Below are positions 21,260 to 32,485 of a stretch of 38,281 nucleotides of DNA, piece after piece. Positions within the stretch are counted from its first letter, which is position 1. Every line of letters begins with the position of its first letter. The notes below the pieces were generated by a model, which was not told where the DNA came from, made no database searches, and worked only from the letters and a program-made list of their open reading frames with translations. The translations under genes were made by a program, and so were the position numbers. The DNA is from Nymphaea colorata (Eukaryota > Streptophyta > Magnoliopsida > Nymphaeales > Nymphaeaceae), in the NCBI RefSeq assembly GCF_008831285.2, contig NW_022204801.1, positions 1 through 38,281 of the forward strand, written 5' to 3'.

Positions 21260-22601
21260 ATCAAAATATGCTGCAGTTAGAATCATCTTTAAAATTCAAA
21301 CTTTTCCATAAAACTTGGTAGTAAATGCAATTATATAGAAAACAGATCCTGGTCCCAAATCAGTTCCATGGTTCCCTTCCGCTTTGACTTTCTCATTCAG
21401 GTAAACTACACGGTATTTATTCCTATCAATTTTCCCACAGGAACATCATTGATACTCTCAAGTACTCTTTGTTTATTTAGTTCTTTCTACATTCTAGATA
21501 TACTTTTTGTTCCATCATCTATGTTTTTATGCATTTATTTATTATGCTAATTGTGAAAGCCTTTGTTATTAAGCTACATATAGTTTTTATCATTTATTAC
21601 TGCTCACCTACACTTTCTAAAAGTTTTTAAATGCCAAAATTTTCAAGAGATATATGAAGCATTATCAACAGACTATGTTCTTCAAGATTTTGCCTTGCTA
21701 AGGTTGTCAATCACTAACATTCCAGGGCCATATGAACCTATTTCATGAAATGCACCGAAACCAAAGCAAGCCATCGTAGTCTCCTAGATAAAAATAAATA
21801 AACACCACAGACTTGGGCAAATCCCAGGAGGCTCACAGAAACCAACATGTCTACAGATTAACTGTGAAAAATAGCATGTCAACATTATCGAAAACAAAAA
21901 AGTTCTTCTGCAATAAAGGAATCAGAATCTGACAATAAAGCTTTGTTTTCATGAACTACCAAACCGAGAACCCATGAATAAACAAAAAAATGTCTAGTGC
22001 TTTGCATTCTCATAAAATTTAATTCCAAACCCTTGTGGCATGAGAACAAGTTTAATTCGTTCAGTTTTTCCTTAAATATTTTACAATGGGTAACAAGGTC
22101 CAGAAAACAAAAACTTAGTTGTGATATCACATGCATAGTGCACTGTGACTCTTTTAACTTCACAAAGATTGACATTACCTATATCTGCAAATGCATTAAT
22201 CATAAGAGAGCAAGACAACAGACTTGTCTTATCCAAGATTCTTTGATAGAGGCATTGGATTGTGCATGTACAAGAAATGAGAAGTAAAGGAGCCCTTTTC
22301 AAGTTGAACAAGTTCAATGCAAAGAAATATGAGTTTTCCCTCTCAAATGGCATCTGCATTGAATCGGGCCCACTGATAAACAAAGTAAGCATGACAAAGA
22401 AGAAAATAAAGCATCAACAACACAGGAAGTGATTACCCTTAATATGTGCAGAAGTATCCTTCACAATGACAATGAGACTCATTTTTAACTCATCCATAAC
22501 AAGAGAGGTCATTGCAAACAACAGCAACTAGCTGATTGCAACCAAATGCTACAAATGACACCAAGTACTGCATAACTCAAGGCAAAATAAAATTGAAGTA
22601 C

Positions 22602-23135
22602 CGCAACCACATTTAAGAATATCAGGAAGCAAACTTTGATGCTCTGGGACCACGGGGAGGAATCTGATAACACCTTTAATATGTTTTACCATTGGATTTT
22701 CAACCTAAGGAACATGGAATTGCAGTACTTCTATAAGCTATTTCCATAACAACTGTTGTATGTTACCATTGGTTTTTTAACCTAAGGGCATTACCTTCTT
22801 CTCAACAGATGCAAATTATCAAGATACATGATCATGTTCCAAGCATCTCAGCACAACATTGATCGAGTCAATCACAAAGAAACTGAATTTTTTTTGGGGA
22901 TAAAGCAGCTATGTCAAACAACATCAATTATTGGACGATCAACTATGTCTTACCCAATTTAGGAACGAATCAAGGTGCTAGCTCACTTCGTAGGTCATGT
23001 CCTTCCGGGTAATGTGTACTTTAACCTGTATCACAACCATAACAACATCAGAAGACAACGTCACATTGTGAAATAGACGCAAATCACAAGCAACAAACAT
23101 CAAATCACCTGGCCACCCCGTTCCGTCCAAAACGA
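22602..23135 (-). pseudogene. Candidate 5' exons lacking the start codon, unit C
   Basis: The second to fourth blocks are present (23025-22987, 22908-22828, 22704-22602) with one Val to Phe change in the third. A deletion of about 65 bp at 23135/23136 removes the ATG and first codons of block one, leaving only the part from SFWTERGGQ (to 23109). The frame entering that remnant meets an upstream stop with no ATG between. If the gene model is right, this copy lacks its start. If it is wrong, this is simply an indel between subfamilies. Confidence 0.2.
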
Positions 23136-25675
23136 TGTCTCAATGCCGACCTAATTCTTGCCGTGGAACACTCTCGATCTTGACGTCCTCTCGAGATCAG
23201 AACCCCAGGCGACATGATGTGCCCTTTGCTACCCTAGGTTTTTGAATCTCCTCAAGAAATTGAACTTCCGCGCTCCTGTAAACGAGGGAACCCATAGAGC
23301 GAACACGGGAAGGAAGGATAAGCGATGGAAAAGGAGGAAACCTGCAAAACACACAGTTCGGAAGCATTAGGAGCCGATGCGATTAAAGAAAAACATCAAT
23401 AAAATAAAACGATGTCCGATCGTCGTACGTAAATCTTGGGAGAAAAATAATGAGAATCACGATATCTTCGGAGAAAAAGAATGAGAATAACGATGGCTGG
23501 TCACTTACGTAATATATGTATTGGTAGTTTCGCTGGTCGCTACTTCGGTGGTTCAACGATAAACCAGCCTTCTGATACTGTTAAATCGGATGGCATGTTC
23601 TTAACAGCATTTAAATAATAAACAAAACTTGTGTCTTTTCTTGGGCGGACGTTTGCAGCCTGCGACATTTGTTGATAGTAGATATTAAAACCAAGAAAGT
23701 TTATACCATTAGCTATTAAAACATTATAAAACTTACTTTATAAGTGCAAGTTCCATGAAGGCACATAAAATTTGATGTTCTGAATTTATATGTGTTTGAC
23801 TTTATAAGAATCAAATTCCATAGAATTTGAGGGTTAGAAAGACTAGGAGTCAAAGAAAATTTGGGACATGCATACATACACAGGGTACAATGTCTTCCAT
23901 TAATTTCGAGCTGACATATTTTTAACCTATGTCATCGGGATGCAGGTGCCGGAATGGCACATTCCAAAAAATTTATGTGCAGCAGGACGGCAAGAGTTTT
24001 TTTTTTTTACTTCATTATATATATAACAGAATAAGCATGTATATATTATTATTATAATTTAGTTATTAATGTATATAACATACTTGAATAATTGTATTGC
24101 ATAGGAAAATGTCATAACAATAAGTAATTTAGTAATATGACATTCTAATTGGGCTCGGGTGTGAGTTGGAGCTGCACCCATGTCTGGTGCGCACTCGACT
24201 CGATGCGACTCGGGTAGGGCAGCAAAATAGAAGAGTCCGGGTGACTTACTTTTTAACTGCTCATCATATTTTTCACTTGGTCTAGTTTTGTTTTGGATTT
24301 GTTTGCCAATCCTGTAATTGGAATGTTATTATTATTATTAATGGGTCATATGGATCTTAAGTCTACAAATCTAGTTTGAGATATATCAGTGATATCAAAC
24401 CTTGTGACTTAATAGACTATTGGCAATCAGAACAGTTTCTTGTTGTTTATAAGGATTGATGTCTATTTATAAGACATATTGATTCATTAATGTACCTAAA
24501 TATTATAATTGAAAGAACCCAAAATTCATAAAAAAAAAAAGTAGGACCGAGGCAAAAACTTTTAAGAAAGATATAATTTTTGAAAGACAAAAACTTAACA
24601 ACAATTGTGGTTTCGAGTAAGAAATGACATGCTATGATTTTTGTGGGAGCTTCAGCTCTCCTATGGACGCTAGGATGAAATATATTCTGTTGGTCCACCC
24701 AAAATATTGAGAATAATAGTTGAAAAGAATGAAGGCTATCTCAAACATTTTATTCTTATTGATAATGTGGTTTAAATAATTATGTGTTTAGGTTTTCTAT
24801 TTTTCCCGATAATATATCTTTTACAAACAAATGAGATGTCACGTTGAAAAAGACAAACACTTTGCTTTTTCCTCTTTGATTTATTCCAACCGTGTCCCTC
24901 TATTGCTACTTATTTCTCTTATTTATTGTCACTTGTTTGATTGCTGATTTTAACCACCAAAATCCTACTTGGAGCCAATACTACAACAAGAAATACAAAT
25001 AGGGCCACAAATCAACTTTGACACCTCTCAATCAAGAAGGTGCGAGAGAGAGAAAATTTCAACATGAATGCTCCAAAGATGCAAATGGCAAAACAATTAA
25101 CCACCTACTAGTAATTACACCTGGCAAAATGCTTCTCAAACAAAAGACTTAGATCTGAACCGATGATAGTCTCATACACATCTTGTGCACAAACTTTCTA
25201 TAACACAAAGAAACTGTCCAGGTCCTAATTGCTAAGATCTACAAACTTTCAGTTTCTGGTTACTAGGTGGCCCATTGATAATTACTATGATGAAAAGAGT
25301 TGCTCATTGAAACATAGTGTATGGAATCAATGATGATAGACGGTTGTTATCGGCTCATTCTCAAGAAAACGAGGAACATAGCACAGATCGAAGCGCGGCA
25401 CTTGTCAGGCCTTTGCCTGATAAGCCCTTTATGCACCGACAATCACGAGAAAATATGCACAAAGAAGTTCATCAAGCACTTCTACTCATCTATCAATACA
25501 CCAAACAAATTCCCTGCAACAATAAACTTCAACGAAAATGGTCCATTTTTACATGAAACTTTCCAACTTTTTCACAAATGAAAGCGTTGAAGCATTATAA
25601 ACCACATCGATGCAAAAGAAAAGTAGTGGCAGAACGTTTATCACTATAACCATTGTTGTTAAATGATGATATAGA

Positions 25676-25861
25676 CTAGGTAAACTGATGAAGAAAAATA
25701 GGAAACTTTGTATTGGTTTTCAAACTTGACATGTGATGTCTCAATGGTAGAAATCCAACAGGATGACTGGGAAAAAACCAAGGCAAGCAATGGCAGCCTA
25801 GCCCAAGCACCTCTTCAATCTTCCCAAACAAATACTTGATAGCAACACTTGGCGGCTCCAT
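25676..25861 (-). pseudogene. HIR-like (SPFH/band-7) N-terminal exon fragment, unit C
   Basis: Same 61-codon frame with two visible replacements relative to A and B: Thr to Ser at residue 32 and Arg to His at residue 43. The frame stays open. Upstream on the minus strand this subfamily has a small insertion (GGCTGCTCTGG near 25940) that A and B lack. The rest of the protein is missing. Confidence 0.6.
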
Positions 25862-26356
25862 TGGCTACATGAATACTCATATATAGCTCCAAGAAACAGA
25901 TTGGCTGCAAAACCGAGTGATGAAATTCACCAATTAGGCTGCTCTGGCGAAGCCATAAAACAGGAAAGAGAATGCAAGCATAGACATATCCATATAAAAA
26001 ACTAAAAACGAAAGGAAAAGAAACCCAAAAGAAACTTAGCTTTAGTAACTATTCCAGCTTATGAAATAAACAAAAATTTTTATCAACCCCAAGTCAATTT
26101 CAAATTTACAATACCACAAATCTACAACTTGAAGGAGTTTACAACACCTTGTCCTAAATAGGGATGTTAATAAATCCAATATTTGACCGAACCACATAAA
26201 AAAGTTGGATGCAAATGATCTCAACTTAGAAGTAATCTCAATTGTTGTTGCTCTACTTACTTACTGAAAAACTTTATTGGTTTTGAACCCTTGAGGCATG
26301 AAAATGCATGTTTTGTCGGCACTGGAAGCAACACAAACGCGCCCACATGTTTGGAA

Positions 26357-26521
26357 AAACCACCGTTATATGTCTATACCGGTGGTTTCTTTCGTCGTTG
26401 TATCAACTTATAGCGGTGGGAGACTTCGCCGCTATAGATTACTTATACCGGTGCTCATCATCGCCGATATAGGTCATCACCGCTATAGACCTACAGCGGT
26501 GCTTTTCTGCACCGGTATACC
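26357..26521. mobile_element. ACCGGT-rich palindromic transposon-like block, unit C
   Basis: Second-subfamily version (GGGAGACTTCGCCGC, TTTTCTGCACCGG). Some changes reduce pairing within the hairpins. Confidence 0.5.
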
Positions 26522-26566
26522 TTAATATAACCACACCTACCCGACTAGTAAAATAGGCCAGTTTTG

Positions 26567-26606
26567 TTGAAGCACACGCCCCACATCGATGAGGCGTGCA
26601 CTTCAA
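26567..26606. repeat. Hairpin with 14-bp arms, unit C
   Basis: Same arms, with the spacer one base shorter. Confidence 0.6.
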
Positions 26607-26688
26607 GCGCCTGATCCTCTCTTTATATCTCATTCTATTTTCTTTTCATATAGTCACATTTTTTTTTATTTTTAGAGGAGGTTCATGT

Positions 26689-26710
26689 TTAAACATATTG
26701 ATATGTTTAA
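26689..26710. repeat. 22-bp palindrome, unit C
   Basis: Same perfect 10-bp arms with a TG spacer. Confidence 0.6.
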
Positions 26711-27669
26711 TAAACTATACTCAAAATTGACTTACTATTTTGAATTCCGCACTCAAGGAACTTGCACTCTCTATTCATAGTCGGGCTTCCTAATATTAAA
26801 TAGTTTCTCATTCTAATTTGATTTATTGATCAAAAGTTGCAGTCCACGTTTTTTCCTATTTCAATTCTAGAATTTCCCTTGCGATTCGGCAACGCGATTG
26901 TGATAATACAATTGCACAAAAATGATGCGAAATGTTTTGAGGAATGTACCTCAGTTTGATACCTAAGGTCTTGGATGTCTGTGGTACTGAACCTAAACAT
27001 TTTGTATTCTTTCCATATTTTTCTCTGTGTTATTTTTCAACCTCGCCGTATAATATCCGAGAAAAACCATGCAGTTCAAAGCTTCGAAAGGTTATTTCTA
27101 ACTATGCTACAAAGTAAGGAAGAAATCCTATATCTAACAAGGAAAGAATCTTACCAAGCTTTTTAGGAAATATGGGTTCGTTGTCACTGTACTTCAATAG
27201 TCCACCAAATACTCCACATCTTTTGGTGCAAATACTTCTATGGGTTTTTCAATTTGGATCTACTCAAGAAAAAACTGGATCGGATTAACTGCACATAAAA
27301 AAACATTTGCATAAGAAGAGAGAGACTTTAAAATCACCACTGTGATGATAACAGTGGTTAGCAACATGAGTTATTTGTAACAATGGTTCGTTGACGCCGT
27401 TAAAAACCCGATGACAATATAAAATCTTAGAGTAAACTTAAGCATATTTTGTAAACAAATTTAAAATCATTTATAAAGATGTTTTAAAAGTTTATGAAAT
27501 TTCATTATATTATCTGTGTATAAGTTTCATAAAGAAATCCTGACTACTAAACAATGGTTGCAAAATGATAATAACTGCAAATTTAGCCAAAGGTGTAGCA
27601 ATTTAAATCACAAAAGTAATCGGTTTTCTGAAAAATTTAAAAATATTTGAGAATGATCCTCAAAAAATG

Positions 27670-27687
27670 AGTTCACAATTGTGAACT
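27670..27687. repeat. 18-bp perfect palindrome, unit C tail
   Basis: Same AGTTCACAATTGTGAACT sequence. Confidence 0.75.
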
Positions 27688-27960
27688 ATCTAATAATTTA
27701 AAATTACTCAGTAAATGTCAACTTATTTTGTAAAGTAATTTAAAAATCAATTTTGAAAAAGTCGTTGATATTTCTTTTAAAAAGCTTTCAATAAATATTA
27801 CAGAATAGTGCAAAAATTCTACAAGAGATTTGAAAACAATGACAGAATCTTGAAGGAATGTTTAATTTTTTATTCAAGTTCAAAATTTTTTTTTGGAAAT
27901 AAAAGTTTTGGATGATCACGAAGACAAATTTTTGTATACGTTTATGAGAATATAATAATA

Positions 27961-28248
27961 GATGAGAAATGCTTGCACGAGTTTTGAAATAATCATTAAA
28001 TGTTCATAAACATAATTTTGGAACTGAAAAAATAATTAACTTCAACACTATTTTGATCCTAAAAGCAGAGAAAAAGTAATCAAATTGCCTTACTTAAGAA
28101 CACATGAAAATAGATAGAAATGATTGCATGAATTTTGAAATAATCACAAAACCTTCACATACAGAATTTCGAACTAACAAAATAATTAACTAATACTAGG
28201 TCTGATCTCAAAACCACAGAAAAAGTAATCAAATTGCCTAAGCCTAAG
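27961..28248. repeat. Two diverged direct repeats (152-bp period), unit C tail
   Basis: First copy starts at 27961 and second at 28113. TTTTGAAATAATCA and AAAGTAATCAAATTGCCT are shared exactly between the two copies. Confidence 0.75.
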
Positions 28249-29382
28249 GAAAACTAACAGAATGGCCGCTTCAGAAAAACAACTAAAGAAATGAATAACA
28301 ACTTTGCAATTTCAGCACAACTAATTAAATGACCACGAACCTTGCAGCTTCAGCCAAATAAGGGTTTAAAAAGTCAATCACAAGATATCTTAAGAACGAT
28401 ACCCAGTGCTGATGCATAAGATCCCAAGCCTTCCCACTCAAAGCATAACAGATAATAAACTAATCTGTCATGCATTTTGATAGACAGCCTGTGCACAGGC
28501 AAATAAAACATGAAACTACTGTCAGTTAAACAAGAAATTCAAATGACTAGAACTCAATTAAATGCAGCGATTGTTTTCTAAAGACTAGCAAAAACATTGG
28601 ATTTCATCCATCGATAAATAAGGATAAGAACCAAAACAAATGCTTTCAAAAATCAAATACCCACAAAATATTGAATCCCCTACCATCTTTGACATCTTAC
28701 TTGTCACCATGGGAAGTGCCGTAGTTTGCTTCTCATTCAGTTTTTGGCACACCTTTAGCCCTCCACAACTTTACAAGCCTGCCACACGCATTAGACAACT
28801 ATGAACGAGAGATTGGTAAAGCAGACCGGACAGCAACTTCTTCACAACAAAAAATGAGACCACTTGAATCCCATCCTTGACAGCTCAAGTACAAGATTCG
28901 CCAATCTTATCTCTCTCTCTTTCTCTCTCTCTTAAAGTATCCCAACTCAAAACAAATTTTTATGCAAACTCAAGCAGCAAGGTACCTCACTATAAATGCA
29001 GCTACATGAACAAGTACGAGAAAAATCACCACCATACCTAGCTTGACAAGCTTCAAACCTCGTCTGCTTTTGTCTATGAATCAAGTTTCTGCCCATGACT
29101 TCCTCAAAACACCAAGTTGGGGTTCTTCAAGCACCTACAACAGGTCAAATATCCTTCATGCATCCAGACACAGACCACACATTGTCTTACTTCACTCTAT
29201 AGATATCCTAGAATTGGATGAAAGAACACAAAACAAAAGAAAGTGTCTTGCCTTAAATGAGCTTCTCGCTTCAATTGGTTCCTTCCTCACCACCTGGTCC
29301 AAGACCCACTGGACAGCACCTCAATGACATGTTTCTAATATTAGCTGATCAGCTTCTTTAAGAGTTTATCATCAATACAGCA

Positions 29383-29907
29383 TCACTTCCCTTCCTCAAA
29401 CCAGCTAAAAGGAGAAGAAAGGCTGACCTCACCCTTAAATGGTGCTGAAGAACAGCCCATGATCCCTGAAGTCAAATCAGCCGAATGAGTGGTTCCTTTA
29501 AAAAATAAGAGATGCCTTCCACAACTATCAAACACCAATGACCATATGCATAAGCATAGACATATTTTCTTCTAGCTGAATAAGAAAAGCAATTTTGTGG
29601 ATTTAAATAACAGTCACCAGCAAGGATATATCCAGGTAGAAGGCAAATATTGGCAAAGGCAGAAGACAAGGCTTTCATCCCTGCCTAAATGGGTTTCTGT
29701 CATTTGAAAAATGTTCTGTTTTTCCAGTGGTGCTTATATCATTTCATCTAAGAAAAGCATCCATAATTGTCATTTCTAAAGGCTAACATGGAAAACTTTA
29801 GGCAAAGATGGATTTCGCTTGCCAATCTGAGAATGGCAATTTGCTGTGCAGAGATACCAGTTAGATGAATTAGATATTGAACTACACGGTGCCTGTTGAT
29901 AACACAA
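29383..29907 (-). CDS. Candidate 3' exons of an unidentified spliced gene, unit D
   Basis: Exons lie at 29907-29858, 29680-29618 and 29465-29383. Unit D is from the diverged subfamily, yet its exons differ from unit A at only two bases. One is silent (a Ser codon) and one changes Ala to Pro in the terminal exon. The first intron carries a visible insertion (TTCTGTTTTTCCAG). All splice dinucleotides and the TGA are kept. The product is unrecognised. Confidence 0.3.
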
Positions 29908-30282
29908 CTGAAAATTTATTGAAATTTTGACAGAGGTTAGACAAAAAATGTCCATTGAACAAAGGATAGACAAAAGTTCAGAGCTCTGACTGAAAATATT
30001 CAAATCTGAACATAAGCTAAGATGATTGTTCTCTGGATCAGTGGTACATGAAAATTGTATAATCTCATTCTTTGTTTGTCTCCTAACAATAGGGAAAACA
30101 TGTCCTCTCCAGCTCTCCCTTATTGGACAACGCCAGGTTGAAATAGTTGAAGGGGTTCATGTCCTCTATGTAGGAAGATACACATCTCCCTTAGAGGAGA
30201 TCAAGAATGCTTCCTACCAACTTTTACAAAGTGTTGGGCCCAAAAATAATCAGCTCAGCAAATAGGTTATGCAAAAACAAAA

Positions 30283-30294
30283 CTCTCTCTCTCC

Positions 30295-30358
<64 letters not shown>
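30283..30358. repeat. CT/CA compound microsatellite, unit D
   Basis: Longest copy, with an extended pure CT run followed by CA. Confidence 0.97.
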
Positions 30359-30377
30359 GAACTCCTAGGATCAAAAT

Positions 30378-30604
30378 TAAGCCTGGGCATCGAGCCCAGG
30401 CCCGAAAAGTTCAGCCCGGGTCGGCCCGGCGGGGCCTGATTCGGCCCAATTTATTTTTTTGTATTATTTTTTATATTTTAAAAAATATTGTACATTAAAA
30501 AATATTTTTATTTTAACCGGGCCGAGCCCGAGCTCGGATGTCGGGTAGCGGACCGGGCCCGTAGTAGATTTTCGGGTGTCAGGCCAGCCGGATGCCCAGG
30601 CCTA
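30378..30604. mobile_element. hAT-like MITE, unit D (227 bp)
   Basis: Same short form as in unit C. The left target repeat is ATCAAAAT (30370-30377) and the right one is ATCAAAAC (30605-30612), a one-base decay. Confidence 0.85.
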
Positions 30605-31952
30605 ATCAAAACTATGCTGCAGTTATGAATCATCTTTAAAATTCAAACTTTTCCATAAAACTTGGTAGTAAATGCAATTATATAGAAAACAGATCCTGGT
30701 CCCAAATCAGTTCCATGGTTCCCTTCCGCTTTGACTTTATCATTCAGGTAAACTACACGGTACTTTATTCCTATCAATTTTCCCACAGGAACATCATTGA
30801 TACTCTCAAGTACTCTTTGTTTATTTAGTTCTTTCTACATTCTAGATATACTTTTTGTTCCATCATCTATGTTTTTATGCATTTATTTCATTATGCTAAC
30901 TGTGAAAGCCTTTGTTATTAAGCTACATATAGTTTTTATCATTTATTACTGCTCACCTACATTTTCTAAAAGTTTTTAAATGCCAAAATTTTCAAGAGAG
31001 TTATGAAGCATTATCAACAGAGCTATGTTCTTGAAGATTTTGCCTTGCTAAGGTTGTCAATCACTAACATTCCAGGGCCATATGAACCTATTTCATGAAA
31101 TGCACCGAAACCAAAGCAAGCCATCGTAGTCTCCTAGATAAAAATAAATAAACACCACAGATCTTGGGCAAATCCCAGGAGGCTCACAGAAACCAACATG
31201 TCTACATGATTAACTGTGAAAAATAGCATGTCAACATTATCGAAAACAAATAAGTTCTTCTGCAATAAAGGAATCAGAATCTGACAATAAAGCTTTGTTT
31301 TCATGAACTACCAAACCGAGAACCCATGAATAAACAAAAAATGTCTAGTGCTTTGCATTCTCATAAAATTTAATTCCAAACCCTTGTGGCATGAGAACAA
31401 GTTTAATTCGTTCAGTTTTTCCTTAAATATTTTACAATGGGTAACAAGGTCCAGAAAACAAAAACTTAGTTGTGATATCACATGCATAGTGCACTGTGAC
31501 TCTTTTAACTTCACAAAGATTGACATTACCTATATCTGCAAATGCATTAATCATAAGAGAGCAAGACAACAGACTTGTCTTATCCAAGATTCTTTGATAG
31601 AGGCATTGGATTGTGCATGTACAAGAAATGAGAAGTAAAGGAGCCCTTTTCAAGTTGAACAAGTTCAATGCAAAGAAATATGAGTTTTCCCTCTCAAATG
31701 GCATCTGCATTGAATCGGGCCCACTGATAAACAAAGTAAGCATGACAAAGAAGAAAATAAAGCATCAACAACACAGGAAGTGATTACCCTTAATATGTGC
31801 AGAAGTATCCTTCACAATGACAATGAGACTCATTTTTAACTCATCCATAACAAGAGAGGTCATTGCAAACAACAGCAACTAGCTGATTGCAACCAAATGC
31901 TACAAATGACACCAAGTACTGCATAACTCAAGGCAAAATAAAATTGAAGTAC

Positions 31953-32485
31953 CGCAACCACATTAAGAATATCAGGAAGCAAACTTTGATGCTCTGGGAC
32001 CACGGGGAGGAATCTGATAACACCTTTAATATGTTTTACCATTGGATTTTCAACCTAAGGAACATGGAATTGCAGTACTTCTATAAGCTATTTCCATAAC
32101 AACTGTTGTATGTTACCATTGGTTTTTTAACCTAAGGGCATTACCTTCTTCTCAACAGATGCAAATTATCAAGATACATGATCATGTTCCAAGCATCTCA
32201 GCACAACATTGATCGAGTCAATCACAAAGAAACTGAATTTTTTTTGGGGATAAAGCAGCTATGTCAAACAACATCAATTATTGGACGATCAACTATGTCT
32301 TACCCAATTTAGGAACGAATCAAGGTGCTAGCTCACTTCGTAGGTCATGTCCTTCCGGGTAATGTGTACTTTAACCTGTATCACAACCATAACAACATCA
32401 GAAGACAACGTCACATTGTGAAATAGACGCAAATCACAAGCAACAAACATCAAATCACCTGGCCACCCCGTTCCGTCCAAAACGA
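31953..32485 (-). pseudogene. Candidate 5' exons lacking the start codon, unit D
   Basis: This copy carries the same 65-bp deletion as unit C, with its junction at 32485/32486. The remaining blocks are 32375-32337, 32258-32178 and 32054-31953. The last is one base shorter than in the other units (CACATTAAG instead of CACATTTAAG), which would shift its final codons. Confidence 0.2.

Larger units (their letters stand above)
19088..28397. repeat. Tandem unit C (9310 bp), mosaic
   Basis: Third full unit. Up to about 20900 its informative differences follow A and B (for example the CTCTGACATGTCACCACGG stretch near 19380). From about 20944 they follow D: the shorter MITE, CGGGGCCTGATTCGG, the missing badnavirus-like fragment, and the extra 97 bp at 25001-25097. 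Many single-base deletions lie between about 18470 and 21860. Gene-free stretches hold the same AT-rich sequence as in the other units. Confidence 0.93.

Noticed and set aside
27335-27359. CACCACTG ... CAGTGGTT small hairpin at the point where unit A diverges
   Set aside because: Only 7 bp of pairing. This could be chance, although its position at the A-specific breakpoint was noted.
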